Assembly: GCA_020740775.1 (NCBI GenBank)
Contig: JAHEWK010000010.1
Coordinates: 992,001-1,056,000 of the forward strand
Reading direction: 5' to 3'
Length of the DNA: 64,000 bases
DNA from: Ilyonectria destructans
Taxonomy: Eukaryota > Ascomycota > Sordariomycetes > Hypocreales > Nectriaceae
Part shown: positions 12,001-22,389 of the stretch, piece after piece
How positions within the stretch are numbered: the first letter of the stretch is position 1
Layout: each line of letters starts with the position of its first letter
The notes under the pieces: generated by a model
Told to the model about the DNA's origin: nothing
Databases searched by the model: none
What the model saw: the letters and a program-made list of their open reading frames with translations, nothing else
Made by a program: the position numbers and the translations under genes

Positions 12001-15000
12001 TTGGTAGAGTTGCCTGCTAGAGGAACCAATCGACCTCGGATTTCTTTGGGCGAGTTGATTAGTGCCTGATGAATCATGCTGGAATTGTCATTTGGGGCGG
12101 GGAGCTATCCCAGTCGGCGGCTTCAATTGTTCCCTAAATAGCAGCACGCTTAGGCGGAGCCTCGAGGTTCGAGGCCAGCAACGATCCTGCCAGGCACAGC
12201 TGGAGCCCGATGCTCGGCATTTGAGGCGAAGCCGCAGAGATTGTCGTGAAATAATCGTCACCGAGGCATAAACGTGGCTTTGGCGGTTGAGACAGGGCAG
12301 ACACGGCGGCCTAAGTGGCTGAGGGATTCGTGTATGGCGGATGAGCCACACCGAGGCCTCAAAGACAGAGACAGGGCGGCGAGAGTTTCTGCCTGGTCTC
12401 TGGACGCCGCAAGGATTGTGCAAAAGGCTCTGTGCAATCCCGGCCAGGCAAAAAGGCAGCGAGAGAGATGGCACTGGGATCCAATCGGTCGTGCGTCTGC
12501 GGAGAGCAGGTCCGGGCGTGCCGCTGTGGCCTGGCGGAAAGGCAGAGATGAGGCGCTGGATCTAGACCTGGTCAGCAAGGAGAGTTAGCATTTGGTTGGC
12601 TCGTTGATTGGCTTGAGTGTTTTTCGAAAGGTGTGAGAGGTGGATGGTGAGCACATTGATCCCTCTAGCAAGGTCACCCCTTGAGGATTGAGGAGAATAC
12701 TTTGTTGGAGGGGAGGGAGTGTGTAAGGCATGTCACTGGTAGGAAGTTTCAGTGATGGAGTGAGGAAGACACCCACCAACTGCAAATGCGCCGCCACGTT
12801 CCAAGTTGTGGCAGCAGTCTGCTAGTTTGTTCTGGTACGGAGTAGAGCAAGTAGCAGGTACTATACTGTAGGTAGGTAGGTAGGTAGGTAGGTAGGTAGG
12901 TACCGGGTGGACTCGGGCAAGGGAGGTGCGGAGGACGGCGGCACTTTCATTTTTCATTGCAACGGTAACGGGCGCCGCTGGGGCTTTCAGTGGGATTGGA
13001 TGGCAGTTGCACCTGCCGACTTTACCCAGGAACGTGCAGAGTAGGTGCTGACACCTGGAACCAAAGGCAGCCACTGCTGACAGATACAGCAAGGAAAGAT
13101 GGTGCCAGCCGGGTGAAGAAGGGAAGGTGCGGCGGCGACGTGCGTGACCTGCCAAACGTTTCCCCGTCGAGAGTCACTCAGGAGGAAAAAATGGAATCAT
13201 GATCATCTCAGCGACGCAGCCATCTGATCTTGGAGTGCAGACAGACAGGGCTTCGCCACTTCGGCAACGTCACGCATCCCAAGAACCAGAAACCTTCAAA
13301 CACCCAGACCCACAGACCCAACCGGAACACGAAGATCTCTCCCCGATTGCCAAACGGTCGGGCCATGTCCCCATTCGGGAGCTCGCTAGGTCACGATGCT
13401 GGGCGAGCCCAGGGCCTCACTGCCTATTTTGGCCGGGTTATGGGGAGGAGCTTATGAATGAGCTGTCGCCAAATCACTCACCAGGCCGCTGCACTCTTCC
13501 AACCGACGTGGACCTCAGTCAGTAGGTTCGGTAGCTACTTCTGGAAGGAGCCCGCTCCCTTTACGCCGGAGGTGTCCAGACGTGGGGGAATGGATATCGT
13601 GGTGTGCTGTGCTGTTCCGTCCCGCGGCGATGATGTATCCAGGCCAAATCTGGCAGCTCTTGAGCATTCGGTAAACTGGAGTACAGCACGCACTGCAGGC
13701 AATTTTTTTTTTTGATGCAGTGATGCATCCTGAATAGCACTACGAGTGACGTACCCCGTCTTTTCGTTTGATGGAAGGCTGGGTCTTGTCTCATCGCTGT
13801 GGACCGGATCAACAGCAGCAGCGGTGGTAATTCGCGTCCCTGGAAATCCTTGACGTATTCGCCCTAGTCGAACCAATTGCCCGCCGGGTCGATTCCTTCG
13901 ATTCATCCCATTCATGGATCGACAAACGAAAGGACGAGATTCTCGGCGATCAGTGCGTGCTCACAGTGTCGTTCTGTTTCGAACCTAGCGAAGATGGCTG
14001 TCCATGGTCCCAGATGGTCCAAACCGACGGGACAGCATAACAGGCCACGCGTGGTGTGACTTGGAGCTCTGAACAGCTCTCGGCCCCTGGCCATGGGCTG
14101 TCCTTGTACGGCCTACCGTCGCTCACACTCACACGCACACTTGCCGACTCATTCAATGGACGGCCAGTCTCCAGTGGATTTAGGGCCCCAGCGCGGGATC
14201 TGGTCCGGAGGACTCGTTTTCGGGAAACCCCCCACGGTGCTACTTCGTACATAGTACGCATCCCCAGAAAGTCTGAGACGCCAGCGTGAGGTGGGTGGTG
14301 GCACTTGGAGTTTGGCCACCCGCCCAACCGCCCAAGCTCCCAGAGCAAGGCGCCTCCCGGAGACCAATTCTCACGCTGCTGTGACTGTCTGCCCACCTTT
14401 GAGGTTAGTGCAGTTGATCAGGCTTTCGGGGAGGTCTTCCTCGCTCGCACCCATGCGCTCGCCCCGGTCACCTCCAGCCAACGAGGCCCTTGGAGCCCAG
14501 CCCCTGACCCGCGGGTGGTCCGGGGGGTGGCCCTCTGTCGTCGTCGTTTTGCCGGCCTCGGGGTGAGGCGCTTCTTCCACTTCTCCCCGCCGTGGCGCCA
14601 GTTGACAGGTGGTCCCCTCCCGCTGAAGTCACCAGCCTGGTACTGACTCTGCTGCGCCTAATCCTGGTTTGCCTGGCTGGCCTCCCAAGCTGGCTCATCA
14701 CCGCGGCGTTTGGGCCCACCGTTGCGTACTACGTATAAGGTCAGGCCCCGTATAAGCCCCTCTGGGTCCTCCCCACTGCCCGCCAATATCCCACTGCGCA
14801 ATCCAAGGCACCAACTGACTGAATGGCTTCCAGCCGATAACTTATATATCAACAGCCTCCCCCTTTCGCAATCCCGGCCACCTCGTCGATGTGACTTTGA
14901 TCTGATCTGATCTGGCCCAGCCTAATTATATTATACACCCTCTCGCCAAACGCTTTGACTACACTCGAAACAACTCCTCCGCGACTACCGACTCTACGCG

Positions 15001-15145
15001 TAACTTTGTTCACCCAACATCTTCACCATTCACCCACCTTCGCAACACCTTACATACGGACTTCCGCTACGCCTAACACCGCCCTAACGGCGCGAACCGG
15101 ACACCAATATCGACATCAACACAACCAACCTCACCCCATTTTACA
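9017..15145. other. 6.1-kb gene-poor region
   Basis: No open frame on either strand shows a domain, a plausible intron pattern or coding-like composition. The longest (10954-11568 +, 204 codons) is basic and featureless. The first 700 bp are AT-richer. A GTAG tetranucleotide repeat lies near 12.87 kb. The last 450 bp carry a TATATATC element near 14840, CT-rich leader sequence and a short TCTGA repeat, which fits the promoter of the gene starting at 15146. The rest could be a large regulatory region or hold non-coding transcripts. Confidence 0.5.
12868..12902 (+). repeat. (GTAG)n microsatellite
   Basis: About 8.75 uninterrupted copies of the tetranucleotide GTAG/GGTA inside the gene-poor region. 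Likely length-polymorphic; no coding role. Confidence 0.95.
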
Positions 15146-16736
15146 ATGTCATCGAGCTCATCACCTCGGCGGAACCGAAAGGTTGTCATTACAACCTCTC
15201 CAGCGCCATCCGAGTCCGACTCTCTTCGCGACTCCTACTTCTCTGATGCCTCCCAGTCGACCGCCCCCACATCCTTTCATTCAACATCTACCTCTCACAA
15301 CAAGGGCCTCACCGTGATCCAGGGCCAGAAGCCCTCGACAGCAGGAAAAGCCCCTGCGGTGGCCGAAACATTGTTCGACGCCTCGTCTTCCTCGATTGCC
15401 ACCTACGACTCTGTCATGTCTGAGATGGAACCCCTATGTCGGGATCTGCCAGTTGGTGGCTGCGAAGAAGATGAAGAAGAGGATTCAGAGAGTGGAGACG
15501 ACGACGACGAGTCCGAAGACGAAGCCGAAGAAGTAGAGAAGAACTACATTCTCTCCGACCCAGCCTCGCTCCATATCCCCCCAATCCTGCCTCCATATCG
15601 AGGGGGCTCCAACGAGCCTCCTGCTCGGCCTTCGACTGCCCAGGACTTTGCCCGCCTCTTTCCTTCTCTCGATCGCCTCGCCGTTCGCCATGATGACCTT
15701 ACTCCCGATGGCAACATGAACCTCCGCGTGGACACGCTCGTACCTGTCGGCCCCGGACGTCGACCTCTCGCCATTCAGCTCTTCCACCTCCGCATGCATG
15801 ACCTGGCCCGTCGGCAGTTCTCTCTACGGCGCTACTGTCGTGACTCTGGTCGAGAGGTCTGCAACTCGAAGCGCGACTACGCCCCAGCCCCGGCCGGCCC
15901 AGTCGCAGCCGCTCGCCCAGCTCTACGTCGCTCTATGAGCTCAGCATTACAGACTATCACCACACCATTCCATCGCTCGTCTTCCGGCACCTCCTCGTTC
16001 TTCAAGAACCCCACGGGTAGCAGCGCTTCGACCACTTCCGACGGAGCCTCAGTTTGGTCTGACTCTCGTCACTCTGTCTCTTCGGAGCAGACCCAGTCAC
16101 AGACGCCTAAGGCCAAGCCGCGCCTCGTGCCCACCAACCGGATCAAGCTTGAATTCAGCAACTACGCACACGTTGATGTGGCCCGACGAGGAGGTCGATC
16201 CAGCAAGCGGTACGAGTTCGAGTGGTGGGGTCATAAGTACGCTTGGAAGCGTGTCATCGACAAGAATCTCAACGTGGTGTCCTATCACCTTGTCCGTGAC
16301 GGACACGGGACCCCCATCGCTCATATCGTTCCCGAGATGCGCAGCCCCAACCAAGTGCTCGACGACGAGATGGCTGGTGCCTGGGTCGCTCCATGTTACA
16401 TGTGGATCAGTGACAACAGCATCATTGACGCCGTCACCGACGTGGCAGAGTAAGTTTTATCTAATAAATACCATAATCTGTCGTGCTTCTTGATTCTAAC
16501 TGTTTGCTAGCGTCATTGTCGGTACAGGACTCATCGTTCTCGTCGATGACAGCATCAAAGAACGATGGCAGGCGAAGAAGCCTTCTCATCGCGCTATTCG
16601 CACCCGCATCGGCGACTTCAACGACTCTGCTCCACGTGGTCTTGTCCATAACCTATTTCATCGACGGCACTCAGAGGAGCACCCAAGGGGTAGCGGCCCA
16701 CTACGATTTGGCCGTCGACCTGTCGCCGCCTACTAG
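15146..16736 (+). CDS. Conserved fungal protein of unknown function, 509 aa
   Basis: Two exons, 15146-16449 and 16511-16736. The intron (16450-16510) has a GTAAGT donor and GCTAG acceptor. The protein starts with a Ser-rich disordered region and has an acidic run (about residues 108-132, EEDEEEDSES then DDDDESEDE). A folded N-terminal part follows (RPSTAQDFARLFPSLDRL, then LRVDTLVPVGPGRRPLAIQLFHLRMHDLARRQFSLRRYCRDSGREVCNSKR in two parts), then a Ser-rich linker. The second folded part runs from IKLEFSNYAHVDV through YEFEWWGHKYAWKRV to the splice junction and VIVGTGLIVLVDDSIKERW. The closing segment is basic. The C-terminal half has a beta-rich look recalling tubby/LURP-like folds, but I cannot prove that. 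No signal peptide is seen. The mature reading depends on the splice: unspliced, the frame stops right after the donor. Function unknown. Confidence 0.85.
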
Positions 16737-17548
16737 CTGCATACCTCCTCTTGACATATACTCACCACCTCTTCCTCAACAACATTTCCTACATAAGGAG
16801 CAAAAGTCCTCCACGCATGGGCGTGGAGAATTAGTCGAGACCTAATTCTCGACTCACGTTTTTTTAAACCTCAAGAGGGCACGCCCTCTCCCCCCTTGAG
16901 GATAATACGTTATAGGCGACAGTACCTGCCTATCATCATTTCGGAAGACTACAGCCTCCAACTCGCCATTTACTGTATTGGGATTACGACACCAGTCTGT
17001 CATTGTCACATTTATTGTCTCTTCAAAATTTCTTGTTTTAACAACTATTGTTTATTGGTATTGTTTATTGTAACTGCATGCCACTCATTTGGGCCATTGG
17101 CGTCATTCATTTATTGGCATTAGCGGGTTACGGGATCCTTTCAGCAGCATGGAAGGCGAGGCGTTTGGTGTATTGGGATAATAAACCCGGCTGGGTTTGG
17201 TTTGGTATCTTGGTTGGGCTCTCATTTTCGGTCTGTCTTAACCCCGGCTTATGAAACGGGATGGATCGATGGATCGATGGATTCATGTATGGATTTGCAT
17301 GGATGATTGGGCTGCACGACTGATGAGACGCCATGATGACCTGATACGACGGCGAATTTGACAGAATATTGCTTCTATGCAGTTTGACAACTCAATGGTA
17401 TATGCCGATCCGGGACCGCGTCCCGGTCGGTCCAGCACCTGCACCCCAGATCCGAGAATCGACCCATCCGTGACGCCACATGACATAAATCCGTCTACAC
17501 AGAAGACAGGGCTTCCTTGCTACAGTTCCGTGTTGTCTCCCCCCGCAC
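16737..17548. other. Convergent 3' spacer with hairpins
   Basis: An 812-bp region between the 509-aa orphan and GCP4, AT-richer than the flanking genes. It contains three inverted repeats within 91 bp (listed separately) and tandem GGATCGAT copies near 17262-17277. No gene was recognised. Confidence 0.6.
16811..16901. repeat. Three successive perfect inverted repeats
   Basis: Arms read directly: CCACGC/GCGTGG with a 4-nt loop (16811-16826); GAGAATTAG/CTAATTCTC with a 7-nt loop (16826-16850); and an outer CCTCAAG/CTTGAGG pair (16869-16875 with 16895-16901) enclosing an inner AGAGGGC/GCCCTCT pair (16874-16880 with 16883-16889). A run of seven T lies between the second and third. It starts 75 bp after the stop of the 509-aa gene, so it probably lies in its 3' UTR. 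Confidence 0.8.
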
Positions 17549-19922
17549 TTACAACGCGCCTTGTTCCTCGTCCGGTCTGCCGAACCAGGTGCCAAAGTCA
17601 AGTTTCATCAACAACCTGTTTACGCCGCCGACCCGAGCCGGGACATAGCCGCCACGTTCGGCAGCGGCGTCGTCATCGGTCCCGGGGACATGCTCGGCAA
17701 GGGCGAGGGCAGCATCGCCCTCCCATTCCGCGGCGAAGGCGGGGTCTGACTCAAGGGCACGCAGGGCGGCGACGACGTCCTCGATGCCCGCGCGGACGCG
17801 GTTCTCTACGGTCCGGAGGAGGCGCTTGACGTCGCGTTCCTCGGCCTCGAGGTCCACGAAGGCGTCGACGACACCGGCATCCTCCTCGAGGTCGAGTGAG
17901 GTGTAGATGGCGTGTAGACGGTGTAAGTGGGCAACGAGGTGGTCGATATGGATCAGGAGGGTGTAGAGCGGCTGGGTGAAACTGGGTTCTGTGAGGAGGA
18001 GGCGGTGGATTAAGGTGCGGAGGTAGAGGCGGTGGGCAGTGGAGAGGGTTTGCGGATCGTGTGAGGGGTTGGTGTTGGGTTTCTTGGGTGTATCTTGGAG
18101 ATTGGCAGACTTGTCGTCTTCGCGTAGCCAAAGATCCTCTTCCTCTTCGTCGTCATCGTCACTCTCTCCGTCCTTGGTTGTTGGCCGGAGTGCCGGCGTT
18201 GTCGCGCCCGAGCGGGTATCCCGGCCTCCCTGATGCGCCGTCAGCCACATATGGAAGCCTTCCCACAGGCCTGCGACGATTTCCGTCTGAAGATAGGCCT
18301 CTGTTTCCGCAAGGAAGAATATTGTAGCACTCGCAGTGGTCCATGAGCTGCGCATGGACATGGACCGCGCGGTCCAGCGGTCTCTGAGGAGGACGATTTG
18401 CTCGCGGCCACCTCGCGGCGCCGGGTGGTGACGTCTCAGGGATGTGATTTTCCACAAATCGGTCAGTCGAATATGCGCCCTGCGCATGGAGAGTAGATAC
18501 GCATTGATACAGGAGTACAGCTGGAGATCCGATGGTGAGAGCACCATGTCTAAAGGCGGCGGGATCTGGCTGGAGAGTAGGGAGGGGACGGAGAAGAGGA
18601 GGTTTCGGAAAGGCGATGTCGCGAGGGTGTTTGCGGCGTCTTCGCTCAGGCCAGAGCCAGCGCCGATGGGAGTGACAGTTTTCGTCTTGGTGAGGTTAAG
18701 TCGTAGGAGATCCCGTGCGAGCTCGAGCTGCTCGTCCTCCTCTGCATGTTGGCCCTGCATCGAGGCCAGGACTGTCCATGTCCTTCCGAGGACTGCAGCC
18801 ACCTCCCCTTCTTTGATCGTGATGTTCTTCAGGCCATCCCCCTTTTCGTGGGCCAGGTTGTCCGCCCTCCTCCAGCGGCTTCGTATCTTTTCATCGGCTT
18901 CGTGGGTCAGCGCCATGGCGAACTCACCGCGACCTAGAAGGAAGAAGTCACGTAACAGTTGTAGCATCTCCTCCACCCTGGCCAGCGGGAGGAGTTTCTG
19001 TAGTGTATTTTCGGAGAGAGACAGCCGAATCGCAGTTATCGCCCTTGAAAATTCGGCGTTGTTCAGGGGAAACGTTAGACTCGCGAGCTCTTGCAGCTTT
19101 GATGATAGTTGATCCAGACCTTGGAGGCCCGAGTCCACGCTGCTTCTGACGCGTATGTGGTTGAGGGACTTGCCAATGAAGAGCATGGACGAAGCCGTCA
19201 CTGGGGTGACAAAGGATGGTAGCAAGCTGGAGTAGGAAAGATACTCCTGTCCAGGAATCAGTACTTGTCAACCACCGGTTAGCAATTGGACGAACCTCGT
19301 CAGACTCCTCTGCTCTCTGCACAAAGAAATCCTCGCTTCCAAAGCTCGGCAACCTCCCGTATAATATCCAGGCCGAGACTTGTTTTAGCCAGGCCGTCTC
19401 CGCAACAGTGACCAGGCTCATGGCGGTGGCCACCACGTCCTGATAACCGCTCTGCAATTCCTTCCTCAGCCGATCCATGAGCTGCGCGCCATGGCACACG
19501 TCGCCCTGCTTGTTCTTGACAAGCATGAACTGCACCATCTCCCACAGCCACTCCATCCTCCTCGTCCACTCCTTGAACTCGCCGACTACCGCCGTCAGCG
19601 GGACGATGTTGTAAGCGCCTACGAGCTCCGGATCATCGCGCAGGATGCTCTCCTCGACCTCGAGGACCTTGCGCTGGAATGCGGCGAGGTGGATGGAGTC
19701 GATGGCTATGGCAACGGCGCGGCAGATGGTCGAGGGGTGCGAGTCGGCGATCTGGGCGGTGTAGCTGATGAGCTTGACGTGGACGTTGCTGAGGTGGGCG
19801 GTCGAGGCTAGCAGCTGGCGCTCAGGGGGAGAGATGGCGGCGAGGACATTGGGCTCGGGAGCGTCGGTTCGCAGGAGAGGGGACGGGTGGCCCGAGAGGG
19901 ACAGGAGGATCTCGTGAAGCAT
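17549..19922 (-). CDS. Gamma-tubulin complex component 4 (GCP4/Spc97-Spc98 family)
   Basis: Two exons on the minus strand, 19922-19296 and 19246-17549, giving 774 aa. The N-terminus MLHEILLSLSGHPSPLL is the hallmark opening of GCP4. The GRIP1-type region follows, then LLPSFVTPVTASSMLFIGKSL just after the splice, VLSPSDLQLYSCINAYLLSMRRAHIRL, and the C-terminal gamma-tubulin-binding region, which ends in the GGVNRLLMKLDFGTWF segment. An acidic insert (SDDDDEEEEDLW) sits in the second half. The intron (19295-19247) uses a less common GTTCGT donor; removing it joins EESDE to EYLSYSS in frame. The longer frame upstream (to 20192) lacks similarity and is leader. GCP4 belongs to the gamma-tubulin ring complex that nucleates microtubules at spindle pole bodies. 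Filamentous fungi keep GCP4, while budding yeast has lost it. Confidence 0.88.
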
Positions 19923-20668
19923 GGCTCGTGAGGGATCGGGCTTGGGCTGCAAGTTAGCAGCCGCAGGTCTCGTTGGCCGTCTATGCGCACCGTTTTTGGA
20001 CCCTGCTGGGCTTTTTGCGGCCGCGCAGATCTCGGAGCATAAGGATAATGACACCAACGAGCTCGAAGCGGCACATGAACCAAACCAGCTGGTGATGCGG
20101 CCTCGGGTTGTAGGTTGTGGTGGGGTAGTTGTTCGTAAGAGGGATACGGATCCTTCGCCAGCAGATAAATGGGATTCGGCGCAATCGTTCAAGATGAAGA
20201 AGACACTGGGTGAGATGAGACCGAGCCACGGTATTCACCACCGTCTATATCACTACGTCAGTCGTTGGCGTCTGGGCTCATCTCATCCAGTCATCTGTTG
20301 AAGAGTTCGGATTCTCGGCGTTCGCTGGCGCGTCGCGGTGGACGTGCATCATGCCCCGCGACCACACGTGACGTCAGTTTAAACACAGTAAAGGCATGAC
20401 AACATCTAACTCACCTCTATTAACGACTCCCACAAGAAGAAGCAAAAACAAGTGTGCATTTTAGCTCCAGACCATCATTGTTCAAATTCATGGCTCCGTA
20501 TACCCCGTATTCCCCGTATTTGGAAAAACTAGTCATTAACTAACCGGCTACCTAGAATTTTCACCAGATTCATTTCATATATTCCCAGATCCTCCACATC
20601 ATCCATCAAACACTTCTCAAGCAAGTGCCAAGAGCATAAGGGAATGTCATAAACCGTCGTTTCCGTCA
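19923..20668. other. GCP4 upstream region
   Basis: A 746-bp spacer between GCP4 and the 3' end of the senescence-domain gene on the same strand. It carries a composite CACGTG/TGACGTCA element (listed) and three imperfect CCCGTAT copies at 20495-20520. No gene. Confidence 0.55.
20365..20376. promoter_or_regulatory. Overlapping E-box and CRE (CACGTGACGTCA)
   Basis: A perfect CACGTG overlaps a perfect CRE palindrome TGACGTCA, about 440 bp upstream of the GCP4 start codon. bHLH and ATF/CREB-type bZIP factors bind these cores. Only the sequence match is shown; regulation is inferred. Confidence 0.35.
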
Positions 20669-22389
20669 TTAAAAGGGTCCCTTGGCAGGCCGTTTGCCAT
20701 AGGGATCATACTCGCTGAATGTGCTCTGCGCATCGCTGTATGTGCTGTACGAATCCTTGCGTTGGCTGTCGACTTTCCCATCTCCTCCAGACATGAGGGC
20801 CACGTTGCTATTGTTAACGGTTCCTCCTACGATGAGGTCTCCTCCGCCCTTGACTTTGCCCACAACCATGCCCTTGGCCACGCTCTTGAGAATAGCGCGG
20901 CGCGACACACCCGTTACGTCAATGTAAACAAGGCCGACATTCTTGAAGCCGCCTCCTATGTGCTTGGACACCTCGCCAGCTTCGGCGCCCCAGCGGTGTC
21001 CCACAACTGTGCTCACACTACTCGATGTGCCAGTGAGTAGGTTTCGGCCGGCCTGTTCCATGCCATCAACGACCGTGTTGAAGGCCATTAAGCTCTTGTT
21101 GAGCACTCCAGGTTTGTACGTTTCGATTGCGTTTCCATCTTTATCGTAGCCCCGAGAGCGACCATCCTTCCGACGGCCAAGGCTGGCACCGAGATTCTGT
21201 GCCACGTTTCCAATGGCACCGACAGTCGAGGATGAGACCACGGCGGCTTTGGTGGAGAACTGGTTGATGCGACGGACACGTTCATGCGTAGCGGGGGCGA
21301 ATGTAACGGGCGTAGCTAGGGGCTTCGTGCTTTTTGTAAAGTTGCTGGCTTGGCTCTGCAGCGTCCTGGTGACAATATCGGATGTGGTGACAATCAGGCG
21401 AGAAGCCTTGGAGGCATTAGATACTAGCGATGACTTCTTGTAGGCGGGATGGTGGTCCATCTCGACGTATGCTTGCGATGAAGGCTGAACAGAGATGTTT
21501 TGGCTGCCATCTACAGGAAAAGAAATCTCAACAGGATCTGAATAAAGTTAACATGGTTTGACGAAAGCTCGATGTAGCTGTAGTCAGGTCATACCTTTGG
21601 ATCCAGGGCGAATGGTCTTGTCTTCAATAACCTGATAAGAGTCGGTGAGCTCGCCAATAACGCTTCCATCTTCTTCGTCGACAAGCACAATCCTGCCACC
21701 AGGGTGTGAACTGTGGCTGCCCTGCACATAAGCCTGGCCAGGGCTGTACTCGGCCGGGTTGTAAGTGGGAAGGCGCTCTGTAGCAGCCTCGCGCTCCTTT
21801 TCCATGGCGGCCTTGGAGGATCTGGACTTTGGCGGTGCAGTCCGTTCCAGAAAGGCGGTGCACTGGGCCAGGATGGTCTCGAAGGTGTCAACGTCCTCCT
21901 GAATGCCCTTCCTGGTTCCGAGAGCGGGGAATTCGATGCGGGTAAATGCGCCGCTGTCAGGACCAAGATCCCAGCGAGGGATCAGATAGCTGGTGGGAGG
22001 CTGGTGGTAGATCTGAGTCGTGGCAGGCAGGGGAAGGTCGAGCTCCGGAGGGAGATGAAGGTGAAGATAGAAGTCCTCCTCGCCGCCGCCGCCCCCTGAG
22101 GGATCAGCGAACCCCGACGAGGTTGGGACCATCAGGAGCGACAGGGTCTGAGACCCGGAATGGGTCAGGGACCGCTCCTTGCCATTGGAGATGTGGTATG
22201 CGTTAATGCCCTCGACGGCATAGAGGAGCTTGGGATCCTGGGAGCAGTTTGCGTCAGCGTGAGAGCGACGCAGGGGGGTTCACCGGGTGGGAGGTGGGGT
22301 GTGTGATGTGATGCTAGACGTGTGATGTGATGCTGAACGTGCGAAGCGGGAAGCGGGGCCATGATGCTTACATTGTGTCCTGAAGCCAT
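20669..22389 (-). CDS. Senescence-domain (spartin-like) protein
   Basis: Three exons on the minus strand, 22389-22372, 22237-21595 and 21537-20669, giving 509 aa. The first exon encodes only MASGHN; its intron (22371-22238, 134 nt, GTAAGC...CCCAG) joins to DPKLLYAVEGINAYHISNG. The second intron (21594-21538) is GTATGA...TTCAG. The N-terminal half carries beta-type sequence (PTSSGFADPS, FYLHLHLPPELDLPLP). The C-terminal half is a senescence domain, rich in Gly/Ala/Ser, with ASRLIVTTSDIVTRTLQ, AAVVSSSTVGAIGNVAQNLG and AFNTVVDGMEQAGRNLL. Animal spartin and plant ERD7-type members associate with lipid droplets, endosomes or membranes; the fungal proteins are little studied. The protein ends in a Ser/Tyr-rich tail. 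Family assignment is strong; cellular role is inference. Confidence 0.85.

Noticed and set aside
19923..20192. N-terminal extension of GCP4
   Set aside because: The family starts with MLHEILLSLSG, which corresponds to the ATG at 19922; the extension has no similarity.
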